Shown here piece by piece: positions 15,833 through 25,083 of a stretch of 37,825 nucleotides of DNA. Source of the stretch: a bacterium (GTDB lineage Bacteria > Lernaellota > Lernaellaia > JACKCT01); contig JAIOHV010000043.1 of assembly GCA_019912885.1 (NCBI GenBank), positions 1-37,825 on the forward strand, written 5' to 3'. Numbering within the stretch: the stretch's first letter is position 1; each line of letters starts with the position of its first letter. The notes below the pieces were generated by a model. It searched no databases. It saw nothing but the letters and a program-made list of their open reading frames with translations, and was not told the DNA's origin. The position numbers were made by a program, and so were the translations under genes.

Positions 15833-18094
15833 ATGGGTACCGACTATCCCGTTACCTACATCGGCGACCTGGAGGAATACCCGCTTGGCGAGGTGATGTA
15901 TTCCCTCGCCATCCGGCGCGAGACGGGTGCGCTCATCGTCACGCACGACCGCGTGGCCAAGCGCATCTTCTTCGCGTCGGGGCGTGTGATTCTGGTCGAG
16001 ACGAGCCTCGCCTGTGAAAATCCGCTGCGCGAGCTGGCGCACGCGCGCGGCGTGGCGCTCGAGTCGCTGGCGCGCGCCGCCGGCCGCAAGCCACACGATC
16101 TGCCGCGATTCGTCGTCGAGACCGGCCTGGTATCCGAGGGCGATCTGCCCGCCCTGCTCGAGAAGGCCTACACCGATCGCGTCGTCGAGGCGTTCCGCTG
16201 GCGCGAGGGAGAATATCTCTTCGGGTTCGAGGAGACGCCGCCGGAAACGCTCGCGTCGTATAAGGTCGATCTCGATGTCGCGCGGCTCGTGGAGCAAGGC
16301 ATCCGCCGGGGCAGCGCGATGTTTCATCTGAAGACCTGGGCGCGCATCGCGCAGGACGAGATCTACCGGCTCGCCTCGTCGCTTGCCGAGGCCACGCGCC
16401 GGTTCGCGATGGACGAGCCCGAGCGGCGCTTTCTGGCGATGATCGACGGCCGCCGCTCCGTGATGGACCTGCTCTACGGCACGGAACTGGAATTCGATCG
16501 CGCGGCGCGCTTGCTGTGCCTGTTACGCACGCTCGACGAGGTTGTCCTGATCGAGCCGGAACCCGCGCCGGCCGCGCGGACGGCCGCACCCGATGACATC
16601 CCCGCGCCGGCTCGCGAGCTGGACGCACTCCTGCGGCGCGACGCGCCGGGCCTGTTGGATCGCCGGCCGTTCGAGCTTCTGCAGGTCAATCGCCTGCATT
16701 TTTCCGAGGATGACGTGCGCCGCGGTTATTACGCACTCGCGCAGAAATATCACAAAGCGGATCTCGTCGAAGCCCTGCCGCCCGAATCGCGCGAGCTGGC
16801 GCGACACCTGTTCGATCGCGCGAGCAAGACCTTCGAGGCGCTGGTGCGTTGGGTCAAGGCGCGCGCCGCCGGCCGGCATCAGCAGATCGAAAAGGAGATC
16901 GGCGAGCTGCTCGCGAACGACGAACGATTCCTGCGCGCCGAGCTGTGTTACCTCGCCGGCAGCCAGCGCCGCGCGGCGGGCGACCATCGCGGGGCGCTCG
17001 ACGAGTTTCAAAAGGCCAACCACATCTTCGACGGATCGTGCGAGTACCGCACGCGCCAGGCCGATGCCGAACTGGCGGCGAACGCGGCCGACGTGCGCGC
17101 CGTGCGCGGCGTGCTCGCCTCGCTGCAACGGGCCATTTCGTTCGACCGCTTTTTCCCGTACGCGCACGCGGGAGTCGCGCGCTGCTACGATCGGCTGGGC
17201 CAATTCGCGGAAGCCGCCGCGGCCGCGGAACGCGCGTTCGACCTCGAACCCGATCGCGCCGACCTGCGCGACCTGGTCGTTCGGGCGGGATACCGCCTGC
17301 GCGCGCACGAGGCCGAGCAACACGCCGTCACCGCGTCCGAACGCGAGCGACTGCAGGCGCTCACGAAGTTTGTCGAAGACAAGCAGGAGCAGGATCTGTA
17401 CGGCATTCTCGGCGTGACGCGCGAGGCCAGCAAACTCGACGTGCGCCGCGCGTATTTCGCGCTGGCCAAGGATTTTCATCCGGACACGCTCGGCCACCTG
17501 AAGACGCACCCCGTCGCCGAGCGCGCGTTCGTGCTGATCAACGACGCGTACGACATCCTGTCCTCCGACACGCGGCGCCGGCAGTACGATCGCGGATTGC
17601 GCGCGGCCAGCACGCATAAGCAGGTCGAGCAGATGGAGCGCAAAAAGCAGATCCACCGGCAGATCGACCGGGCGCGCTCGCTCGTCCAGCAGGGGCAATA
17701 CGACGCCGCCGTGCGTTTGTTGCAGCCGATCGCGGTCGACTTTCCTGACGCCCGCGACGTGCGCGCCTGGCTAGTTTTCGCCGAGTTCCATCGCGAGGCA
17801 GAGGCCGACGGCCAGGCTCGCTGGCGCGCGGAGGAGCGATTGCAGACGCTCGCCGGGGAAGATCCGGCCGACGATCTGCCGCCGTACCTGCTCGCGCGCA
17901 TCGCCCTGCGTTACGACGATACGCGAAAAGCCGTGACGCAGTTGAAAAAAGCCGTGGAGATTAATCCGAACAACATCGAGGCCAGCCGCGAGCTGCGCCT
18001 TTTGGCGCAGCGCCAGCACGCCGCGCCCAAAAAACCGGCGCCCGAGGACGACGACAAAAAAGGCCTCCTTGGCGGGATTTTCAAGAAGAAGTAG
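15833..18094 (+). CDS. PATAN/DUF4388 - degenerate J-like - TPR - J domain - TPR protein
   Basis: This 753-residue cytoplasmic protein starts with a PATAN (DUF4388) domain (about 8-105, beginning YIGDLEEYPLGEVMYSLA). A further helical region follows to 240, then a J-like segment at 279-345 starting RPFELLQVNRLHFSEDDVRR in which the HPD tripeptide is replaced (YHKAD). TPR-like helices lie at about 360-500. A true J domain (520-590: DLYGILGVTREASKLDVRRA, HPD at 549-551) and a second TPR stretch (610-725) follow, with a Lys-rich end. PATAN proteins are common in gliding and polarity signalling of Myxococcota-type bacteria; the J domain implies recruitment of DnaK. An upstream in-frame ATG at 15800 is possible; 15833 is chosen for its GGAG and the domain start. 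Confidence 0.85.
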   Translation: MGTDYPVTYIGDLEEYPLGEVMYSLAIRRETGALIVTHDRVAKRIFFASGRVILVETSLACENPLRELAHARGVALESLARAAGRKPHDLPRFVVETGLVSEGDLPALLEKAYTDRVVEAFRWREGEYLFGFEETPPETLASYKVDLDVARLVEQGIRRGSAMFHLKTWARIAQDEIYRLASSLAEATRRFAMDEPERRFLAMIDGRRSVMDLLYGTELEFDRAARLLCLLRTLDEVVLIEPEPAPAARTAAPDDIPAPARELDALLRRDAPGLLDRRPFELLQVNRLHFSEDDVRRGYYALAQKYHKADLVEALPPESRELARHLFDRASKTFEALVRWVKARAAGRHQQIEKEIGELLANDERFLRAELCYLAGSQRRAAGDHRGALDEFQKANHIFDGSCEYRTRQADAELAANAADVRAVRGVLASLQRAISFDRFFPYAHAGVARCYDRLGQFAEAAAAAERAFDLEPDRADLRDLVVRAGYRLRAHEAEQHAVTASERERLQALTKFVEDKQEQDLYGILGVTREASKLDVRRAYFALAKDFHPDTLGHLKTHPVAERAFVLINDAYDILSSDTRRRQYDRGLRAASTHKQVEQMERKKQIHRQIDRARSLVQQGQYDAAVRLLQPIAVDFPDARDVRAWLVFAEFHREAEADGQARWRAEERLQTLAGEDPADDLPPYLLARIALRYDDTRKAVTQLKKAVEINPNNIEASRELRLLAQRQHAAPKKPAPEDDDKKGLLGGIFKKK

Positions 18095-18114
18095 GGCGCG
18101 CCCTCCCGCGCGTC

Positions 18115-18376
18115 GCGCCCGTGCCCGAATTGTTCATGGCCGAATTGTTCATTGACGGTATGGACATCGTGGACACGATGGACCGAATGGACGCCGTGAA
18201 CCGAATGGACGCACGCGCTCTTGTCATCCCGTGAACCGAATGGACGCACACGCTCTTGTCATCCTGAGCGAAGCGAAGGATCTCGTCGATCAGCCACGGA
18301 GACCCTTCGCTTCGCTCAGGGTGACAACGCGCTCAGGGGGGACAACGCGCTCAGGGTGACAACGCGCTCAGGGTGA
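18115..18376. repeat. Mosaic of ATGGAC-periodic and HPERSEG-type repeats
   Basis: 18115-18131 repeats the GCGCCCGTGCCCG box of 10429. It is followed by a degenerate nine-nucleotide ATGGAC tract (18136-18215). 18256-18320 is an inverted pair of the GTCATCCTGAGCGAAGCGAA element, followed by three tandem copies of CGCTCAGGGTGACAA (about 18330-18380). No gene is present between 18095 and 18469; the terminator at 18388-18418 is listed separately. Confidence 0.8.
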
Positions 18377-18387
18377 CAACCGTCCAG

Positions 18388-18418
18388 AAAAAACCGCGCC
18401 GCCCGAAGGCGGCGCGGT
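18388..18418 (-). terminator. Strong intrinsic terminator of the tamB operon
   Basis: On the minus strand an 11-bp perfect stem (ACCGCGCCGCC) closes a TTCG loop and is followed by six T. It lies 52 nt beyond the stop of the lipoprotein gene ending at 18470 and is the first terminator seen downstream of tamB. Confidence 0.93.
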
Positions 18419-18469
18419 GCAAGCTTCTATCGCTGTTCGTGACTTCGTGCCCGGCGTCTTGCGCGCCGG

Positions 18470-20353
18470 CTACCAGGTCACCCCGAGCTTGGCCAGGTCG
18501 GCCGGGGCTTCGAGCGCCATGATCTGCGTCGAGAGCAGGTGCTGGTTGTAGTCGATGCGGATGTCGTTGGCGATCAGGCTGCCGCGGATGCCGCCCTCGG
18601 CCTTTTCCGGATACGGCAGGAACCACGAATTTTGCGGCGACCACTGATTCTGCACGCAGAAGTGGATCGCCTTGAGCAGCGCGGCGCCGTATTTCTTCTG
18701 CGTTTCCGTGTCGCCGAAATGTTTGGCGGTCAGGTAGTTTTCCGCGAGCGACTCACCGCGCGCGGAGGTCGGCGTGGTGCGCGGCGGGCGCGAATTGTCC
18801 GCGCCGCCCTCGTAATCCTTCCAGGCCGCGTCCGCGGTGTATTGATGCTTGATGACCGCGTCGGCGTGCGAGTAGCCGATTTCGCGATATTCGTTCGCGA
18901 GCGCCGCATCCGGCTCGATCCGCGCCATGCGCGCGAACGCCTGGCCGACCCAGCAGTAGTCGCCGACCGAGGCGTGGCCGGCGTTCATCCAAAGCTCCTT
19001 CTGCCCGGGCGCGAGGTCCTTGGCGGCCTCGTACCATTTCTTGTCGCCCGTGCGCTCATAGAGCTTCACGAGCGCGAGCATGGATTCGCCGGGGTAATAG
19101 CGCGCCTGCTCGCGCGGCGGGTTCTTTTTGTAGGCCTGCGTGAACGAGGTATAGAACAGGCCCTTTTGCGGCATGCGGTAGTAAAGGATCGACTCGCCGA
19201 GCTTGTTGCGCATCTCCTTGTCGCGATCGGTCATGCGGTCTTCGGGCATCGCGGAGTAAGCCATCGCCGCGAGCGCGTTCGTACCCAGCACGGAGCGCCC
19301 GCGTTCCTTGATGATCGCGATTTCCGGCGCCTCCGCGGGCTCCTCGGCAAGCCGCAGCAGATAGTCCATCGAACGGCGGCCGGCGTCGAAGTAGGCGTCG
19401 TCGCCGAAGTGGTTGTAGGCCTCGAACAGGCCGTACACCGAACCCGCGTGACGCACGATGCTGTAGCCGCGGTCGTATTTATCGAGTTCGGGGTAATAGA
19501 TGTAATTGAAGCGGCCCTCGTCGTTGACGGCCTTTGCGAGGTACGTCGCGTTCGCGATGGCGCCGGCGCGTACCGTTTCGGTCGTCAAAGGCGGCAGCAT
19601 GTTCTTGGTGCGGAAGACCTCGACGGGGTTTTTGCGATCCGCGGCATCCTCGATGAACGTGTATTGGCGGAAAGCCAAGATCTCGCCTTCCTTCCAGCCC
19701 TTGGTCGTGCCCGCCGCCTCGCGGACGACGTACGGTAGCTGCCGCCCGACGAGGCGCCGCCCCATGTATCGGGTCTCGCCCTTCATCGCCCAGCCTTCGT
19801 AGTGGACCATTTCGGGAATCTGGAAAGCGGTTTTGCCTTCCTTCGATACGTAGATGAAGCCGTGAATGCCGTCCTCGACCTGCCGGGCGATCTGCCGGAA
19901 AATCTTTTCGCCCTTCGCCTTGCGCGGATAGTCGAGCTCCTTGATCTCGCTGATCAGGCCGACCTTCACGCGGGCGTCGGCGAGTGAGGCGCCGATCTTG
20001 CCGAAGTTCTTGTGCGCCTTGGCTTGTTTGACGGCCTCCGCGAACGCCTTGTCGAACGGGCGCTGCGCCACGACGGCGATCGCCGGCTCGTTCGGCGGCA
20101 GGAAGACCTCGACCACCGCGCCGCCGGCGTCGATTCCGGTGACGCCGGCGGGCAGGGCGGGGATGGCTTCACCGGACAGGCCCTTGCGAGCGGCGTCGAG
20201 CAGGAAGCGCTGGTCGGCCTGCGAAAGCTTGATGTCGGATTCGAACGGAACCAGCTCGTGCTTGCTGCTCGCGTCGCGGGAACCGCAAGCGGTTCCGAGA
20301 GCCACGGCGAGCGCGACGACGATGGAAAGGATATAGAGACGCGGACGATGCAT
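18470..20353 (-). CDS. Lipoprotein with AMMECR1-like and alpha-toroid domains
   Basis: This 627-residue protein has an export signal ending GTAC (C23, a weak lipobox). Residues 44-236 resemble AMMECR1: FLLDAARKGL near the start, VKVGLISEIKEL (129-140), EDGIHGFIYVSKEGKTAF...MVHYEGW (160-188) and AFRQYTFIED. The family hallmark LRGCIG is missing. Residues 258-627 look like an (alpha/alpha)6 toroid of the kind found in glycosidases and epimerases (RFNYIYYPELDKYDRGYSIV at 281-300, RHAGSVYGLFEAY). It may process a surface glycan; no active site is assigned. Last gene of the tamB operon, 62 nt after the DUF2079 gene. GGGGGT about 6 nt before the ATG fixes the start; the frame runs open to 20419. 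Confidence 0.72.
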   Translation of the reverse strand: MHRPRLYILSIVVALAVALGTACGSRDASSKHELVPFESDIKLSQADQRFLLDAARKGLSGEAIPALPAGVTGIDAGGAVVEVFLPPNEPAIAVVAQRPFDKAFAEAVKQAKAHKNFGKIGASLADARVKVGLISEIKELDYPRKAKGEKIFRQIARQVEDGIHGFIYVSKEGKTAFQIPEMVHYEGWAMKGETRYMGRRLVGRQLPYVVREAAGTTKGWKEGEILAFRQYTFIEDAADRKNPVEVFRTKNMLPPLTTETVRAGAIANATYLAKAVNDEGRFNYIYYPELDKYDRGYSIVRHAGSVYGLFEAYNHFGDDAYFDAGRRSMDYLLRLAEEPAEAPEIAIIKERGRSVLGTNALAAMAYSAMPEDRMTDRDKEMRNKLGESILYYRMPQKGLFYTSFTQAYKKNPPREQARYYPGESMLALVKLYERTGDKKWYEAAKDLAPGQKELWMNAGHASVGDYCWVGQAFARMARIEPDAALANEYREIGYSHADAVIKHQYTADAAWKDYEGGADNSRPPRTTPTSARGESLAENYLTAKHFGDTETQKKYGAALLKAIHFCVQNQWSPQNSWFLPYPEKAEGGIRGSLIANDIRIDYNQHLLSTQIMALEAPADLAKLGVTW

Positions 20354-20415
20354 ATACGACCCCCGAAAAATCGGTGTGTTACGGAGAAAGGAAAAGACGC
20401 ACGCCTTGTTTATCG

Positions 20416-22137
20416 TCACTCGGGAGGTTTTTCAACGTCCCCATCACCAAACCCGGCGTTATCCGGATTCGGCGGCGCGGCCGGACCGGGCCCCGGCGCT
20501 CCGGCGCCGCCGCCTTGGGGTTCCGGAGCGAAATCCGGGTCGCGCGGCTCGTCGAGCGGAAGTCCCTCGCCGCGCGCCAGCGCGCCGGCGATTTCCTCGA
20601 CGCGCCCGATGAACGGAAGCGACAGGGATTCGTCGGGCGCGAATCCGGTTGCGGGCAGGCGGCGATTGGTCAACACGGCGAACGCGCCGTCCAGGTGCGC
20701 CACCCCGAATCGCCCCTCGGAGACAAGCCGCCCGGCCAGCCGCAGGTTTTGCGGGGACAGCTCCGCGAACGTGCACGTGCGGCAATCCGTACGCAAAAAC
20801 CAGATGAACACGGCCTGCGCCGGCGCGAAATCCTCGAGGCTCTTTTGCGTGCCAAATTCCATGAGATTCGGCCGGCTCGACATCACGAGCAACAGCCGGG
20901 CGTTCGCCATCGCCACGACGTTTTCCGGCACGCGATCGGCCATCCGGCGCGCGCGAAGCTCGGCCGAGGTCGGCGTGCGGAACTGGCGGTCGAGCACGTT
21001 CGACGCCGTCATGCCGTGGATGCGATCGAGTCCGTAGTTCTGATAAAGCCCGAACGTGCCGGGCGCGAACCACAGCGCGGCGCAACACAGATTTGCCGCC
21101 GCGAGCGCCCCCACGGCGACGCCGCGCTCGCGGCCGGCCAAAACGCGCACGCGCCCGCCAAGCTCGCCAAGGCGCCGGACGCCGCGAAGAAACGCCCAGA
21201 AGACAAAGGGAAGGATCGCCGAGATCATATGCGCCTGACGCACGGGCAACGGATCGTGTTGCAGCAGGATCTGGATGACGATCGTGCCCGCGCCCACGAT
21301 CGGCAAGGGGGACAACAAAAACAGAAACAACAGCGGACGCCCGATGCGGTAGAAAAGCTCGATGTGCTCGCGCGAGAAAACCTGCGCGAGAACGCCCGCC
21401 GGATCGGCGGCGAACGCGCGGAAAAACGACGCGGGAAAATTCAGGTCCGCGGAGCCGATGAAACGGCCGAAGATCGTGCCCCAGGACGGGTGATAGATCG
21501 GGATGATGATTTTGAGCGCCACGAAAAACCAGACCGCGCCGACAAGGATCGGCGCCGCCCACCATCGCGCCGGCCGCCGGTCCAGAAGCGCGAGCGCGCC
21601 GAACGCGCACAACACCGGCGCCTGCGTCTCCTTGCAGGAGATCGCGAAGATGGCGGTGGCGAAAAACGGCAGGTATCGCCGCTCCACGTAGAACACCGCG
21701 GCGAACAGCCACGCCGCGGCGACAAACGTTTCAATGTCCAGGTTGCCGAGCGTGATGTCGTGGACCGCCGGCCAGGCGAGCCACGCGGCGCCGGCCAAAA
21801 GGGCGGCGGCGTGGTCCTGAAACAGCAGCAGCCCCAGGCGGCGCGCGGCGAAGGCGCCGACCCCCACGGCGAGCGCCACCTCGATGTACCACGCCCACGC
21901 CGAACGGATGGGGATGTAGGCGATCGACGCGGGAAAAAACGACGGCCGAAAGTGGCGGTCGTGCCGGCGCGGCCCCTCGACGGTGGAGAAGAGCAGATCG
22001 CCGCGCGCCGTGTTCCACATCATCTGGTTGGTGTACGCCTCGTCGCGCCAGTCGTGCGAGAACGTGGACTCGTGCCGCGCGATACCGAGATACGAGAAGA
22101 TCGCCGTGAAGGCGGCGACCGCAACCGCGAGGGCCAT
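20416..22137 (-). CDS. DUF2079 family multi-pass membrane protein
   Basis: This 573-residue protein has about nine to ten hydrophobic helices in its first 400 residues and DUF2079 landmarks: an exported loop with HDWRDEAYTNQMMWNTARGD, the HFRPSFFPASIAYIP segment, and CKETQAP. The family is distantly related to GT-C glycosyltransferases (mannosyltransferase-like), so lipid-linked sugar transfer is a reasonable guess. The last 45 residues are Pro/Gly/Asp-rich and probably unstructured. The start is the ATG at 22137 with GAGGGG about 8 nt upstream. A much longer open frame to 22719 overlaps bamA and is rejected. It sits 44 nt after the bamA-like gene, in the same operon. Confidence 0.8.
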   Translation of the reverse strand: MALAVAVAAFTAIFSYLGIARHESTFSHDWRDEAYTNQMMWNTARGDLLFSTVEGPRRHDRHFRPSFFPASIAYIPIRSAWAWYIEVALAVGVGAFAARRLGLLLFQDHAAALLAGAAWLAWPAVHDITLGNLDIETFVAAAWLFAAVFYVERRYLPFFATAIFAISCKETQAPVLCAFGALALLDRRPARWWAAPILVGAVWFFVALKIIIPIYHPSWGTIFGRFIGSADLNFPASFFRAFAADPAGVLAQVFSREHIELFYRIGRPLLFLFLLSPLPIVGAGTIVIQILLQHDPLPVRQAHMISAILPFVFWAFLRGVRRLGELGGRVRVLAGRERGVAVGALAAANLCCAALWFAPGTFGLYQNYGLDRIHGMTASNVLDRQFRTPTSAELRARRMADRVPENVVAMANARLLLVMSSRPNLMEFGTQKSLEDFAPAQAVFIWFLRTDCRTCTFAELSPQNLRLAGRLVSEGRFGVAHLDGAFAVLTNRRLPATGFAPDESLSLPFIGRVEEIAGALARGEGLPLDEPRDPDFAPEPQGGGAGAPGPGPAAPPNPDNAGFGDGDVEKPPE

Positions 22138-22181
22138 CCGCGATCCCCTCGCCGAGATCGGCGACCGGATCGACGGGAGGA

Positions 22182-25082
22182 TCAAAACGCGTTGCCCACC
22201 GTGATGTAGAACTCGCCGTAGGACTCGTGCGGCTCGCGGTTCAGCTTGAAACCGTAGTCCGCGGAGATCGGGCCGACGGGCGTGAGGTAACGGAACCCGA
22301 GGCCGGTCGTCGTGCGCACCTTGTCGATGTACCAGGTCTTGAATTCGCTCGACACGTTGCCCGCGTCGAAGAACGCAAGGATGCCGAAGTTCGTGTCGCC
22401 GATGGGGATGCGGAACTCGGTGTTGGAGTAAGCCATGAAATAGCCGCCGATGGGCGTCCTTTCGTCGTCGGCCTTCGGCGCGATCTCGTCCTGACCGAAA
22501 CCGCGGATCGTCGAGGATCCGCCGAGGTAGAAGCGCCGGTTGATCGGCAGCGTGTCCGTCTCGCGCAATTCCTGCGCGTGTCCCACCTTGAAGTTCTGCG
22601 CGAATACGACGCCGTTTTTCGCGTGTTTGTCGAACCACCGGAACACGGGCAGGTAATACGAAAACTGCCCGATCGCCTTGAGGTAATTGATCTCCGACAG
22701 AAGCGGCGGCGAGCCCCATTCGAGCATCGCCATGTAGACCTTGCCCGTCGTCGGCATGAAGGCGTTGTCGCGCGAGTCGCGCGTGAGCTGCGGGCTGATC
22801 GTCGCGATCTTCACCTCGCCGGGCTCCTGGTCGTCCACGTCCTCGTCGATGTTGTACAGGAAGTCCCGGATGTACGCGTACGCCAGCCGCCCGGACCAGT
22901 GGCGCGACAGCTCGCGGATGCCCTCGTTATGCCGCGTCGCCTTGAGGTTGTAGAACAGTTTCGGGAACTCGACCTTGACCGCCGCGGTCGTTGCCAGCTC
23001 GCGCAGGTCGTAGCCGATCTGCCGGCGCTGGTCGTCCACGATTGACAACTCGCCGTCCATCGGCAGTCGCGCGATCCACGGCCAGCCGAAGACGATCGTC
23101 GCCGTGCGCTGCTCGAATTCGAACGTCTCCTCGCGGAAGCCCACCTCGGTGCGGAACGAAAGCGATCGCCCGTGCCCCGCGAGGTTCTTGTGCCCGATTT
23201 CCGTGGCCGCCTGGTAGCCGAAGTACGTGTTGTAGCCGACGCCCGCCTTGATGTAGCCCGCGTTGCGCTCGTCCACGTCCACGATGAGGTCGATGTATTC
23301 CTCGTCGATGTCCGGATCGACCGGCTCGATCTCGACCTTGTTGAAGAACCCGAGCTTCATGAGCTGCTGCTGGCTCTGGAAGACATCCTCGTAGTTGAAC
23401 GGATCGCCGCTCGTGATGAACAGCTCACGCTTGATGACGTGCGACTTGGTCAGCTTGTTGCCGTGCACGTACACGTTGCCGAAAAAATATTGCCGCCCCT
23501 CGGTGAATTCGTAAGTGACCTGCACGCGCGTGCCGTCCTCGGAGATCTGGATGCGCTCGCGGATGCGCGCCTTCAGGTACCCGCGCGTCAGGTACTTGGC
23601 GATCATGCGCGTCTTGGTTTCCGCGACGAGAAACGGATTGTACGGGTAGCCGGGGATCAGCTCGGCCTGTTCGAGCATGTTGCGGAAGACGGTGTCGTCG
23701 AGCACCTCGTTGCCGGACAGATCCACGGACTCGATCAGCGCCCGCGGGCCCTCGTCCACGACGATTTCGATGAAGACCTCGCCGGTGCCCTCGTCGATCG
23801 TGGCGGACTTGCCGAGGATTTTCGCCTGGATGAACCCGTTGCGGTTGTAGTGCGCGATGACGTTTTCGAGGCTCTTGTTGAAGTCCTCGGGCAGGAAGTA
23901 CTTGCGCGCGTCCAGCTCGTCCTTCAGATCCGGATCCTCGTAGTTGTCGTTGTTCTTGAAGTCGATCTCCTCGATCTTGTACTTCTTGCCGCGATCCATC
24001 CGGAAAACCAGGCGCTTGACCTTCTCGCCGTCCTCGTCGAGCGCCTCCTCGAAATCGCCGGTCACGTCGACGTCCAGGTACCCCTTGCGCCGGTAGTAGT
24101 CCTCGATCTTCTCGGCGAACGGCTCCACGACGTACCGCGTGAAACGCCGGTTGTTCTTCACGTCCAGGTGGTTGTTCAGCTTCCACTTCTTCTGCGCGCA
24201 GGTGTAGCAATCCGACGGATAGATTGTCTCGATGCGCGGCCCGACGTCCACGCGGATGAAAAACGTCATGGACGAGTGATCGTGGTCGATCTTCACCGTC
24301 GTCTCGTCTTCCGTGTCGATGTCGCCGACGCGCGCCTCGTAGTGCTGCCGCGTCTTCAGCCAGTTCTTCAGGCGCTCCAGGCCCGTGTCCACGCGCTCCT
24401 TCTCGTAGGCCATCCCGTCTTTCCAGCGAAGCACGCGCAGGATCTTCTCGCGCGTGTACGGCGCAAGGTCGCCGGACAGCACGATCGTCTCGACGTGGTA
24501 GGTCGGCCGCTCGTTGACCTCGACCGCGATATCGACCTTGTTGTCGATGTCGCGCGGGGTCTGCTCCGCCGCGATCTTCACCGTCGCCTTCAGGTGCCCC
24601 ACGTCGGCCATCGCATCGCGGACCATGCCTTCGTAGATCGCGATGTCCTCCGGGCGGAAGTCGCTGCCGGGCTTCAGGCGCAACACGTCCTCGATGATCT
24701 CCAGATCGTTGAGCGTCCGGTTGCCCTTCACCACGATGTCGCGCACCTGGTAGCGCGCGTAGATCTTGATGACGACCTTCACGCCGTCCTTGTGCGGCTC
24801 GGTCTTCACGACCACGTTGTCCACGTAGCCGAGCAGATGGATGCGGCGCACGGTGCTCGCCACGCGCCAGCGCGCGAGCGCCTTGCCCTTCTTGATGCGC
24901 GTCACGCGGCGGATTTCGTTGTCCGGCATCCACGCGGGAACGTCGTATTCGATCGCGGTGACGATCTCGCCAAGGCCCCGCGCCTCGGCCGCCGCGTCCT
25001 GGGCATGCGCGCGCGCGGCCGCGCCGGCAATGACGGCGATCGCGAGAAGGGCGGCGGCGATGGAGCGCATGCGGGGCATCAT
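22182..25082 (-). CDS. Omp85/BamA-like outer-membrane assembly protein with seven POTRA-like repeats
   Basis: This 966-residue protein has a signal peptide (about 1-28, ARAHA). Seven repeats of about 80 residues follow at roughly 36-110, 111-193, 194-282, 283-365, 366-445, 446-530 and 531-606; several have the POTRA ending ...V.V.E/DER/GP. A barrel (607-966) follows, with the conserved IRGF motif at 859-862 and a C-terminal beta-signal YITVGNAF. BamA usually has five POTRA domains and TamA three. The fourth repeat has an unusual CYTC (C292, C295). Being directly downstream of tamB (one nucleotide between stop and start), it probably partners TamB, but which role (BamA or TamA) is not decided. 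The longer frame to 25235 is inside tamB. Confidence 0.88.
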   Translation of the reverse strand: MMPRMRSIAAALLAIAVIAGAAARAHAQDAAAEARGLGEIVTAIEYDVPAWMPDNEIRRVTRIKKGKALARWRVASTVRRIHLLGYVDNVVVKTEPHKDGVKVVIKIYARYQVRDIVVKGNRTLNDLEIIEDVLRLKPGSDFRPEDIAIYEGMVRDAMADVGHLKATVKIAAEQTPRDIDNKVDIAVEVNERPTYHVETIVLSGDLAPYTREKILRVLRWKDGMAYEKERVDTGLERLKNWLKTRQHYEARVGDIDTEDETTVKIDHDHSSMTFFIRVDVGPRIETIYPSDCYTCAQKKWKLNNHLDVKNNRRFTRYVVEPFAEKIEDYYRRKGYLDVDVTGDFEEALDEDGEKVKRLVFRMDRGKKYKIEEIDFKNNDNYEDPDLKDELDARKYFLPEDFNKSLENVIAHYNRNGFIQAKILGKSATIDEGTGEVFIEIVVDEGPRALIESVDLSGNEVLDDTVFRNMLEQAELIPGYPYNPFLVAETKTRMIAKYLTRGYLKARIRERIQISEDGTRVQVTYEFTEGRQYFFGNVYVHGNKLTKSHVIKRELFITSGDPFNYEDVFQSQQQLMKLGFFNKVEIEPVDPDIDEEYIDLIVDVDERNAGYIKAGVGYNTYFGYQAATEIGHKNLAGHGRSLSFRTEVGFREETFEFEQRTATIVFGWPWIARLPMDGELSIVDDQRRQIGYDLRELATTAAVKVEFPKLFYNLKATRHNEGIRELSRHWSGRLAYAYIRDFLYNIDEDVDDQEPGEVKIATISPQLTRDSRDNAFMPTTGKVYMAMLEWGSPPLLSEINYLKAIGQFSYYLPVFRWFDKHAKNGVVFAQNFKVGHAQELRETDTLPINRRFYLGGSSTIRGFGQDEIAPKADDERTPIGGYFMAYSNTEFRIPIGDTNFGILAFFDAGNVSSEFKTWYIDKVRTTTGLGFRYLTPVGPISADYGFKLNREPHESYGEFYITVGNAF

Positions 25083-25083
25083 C

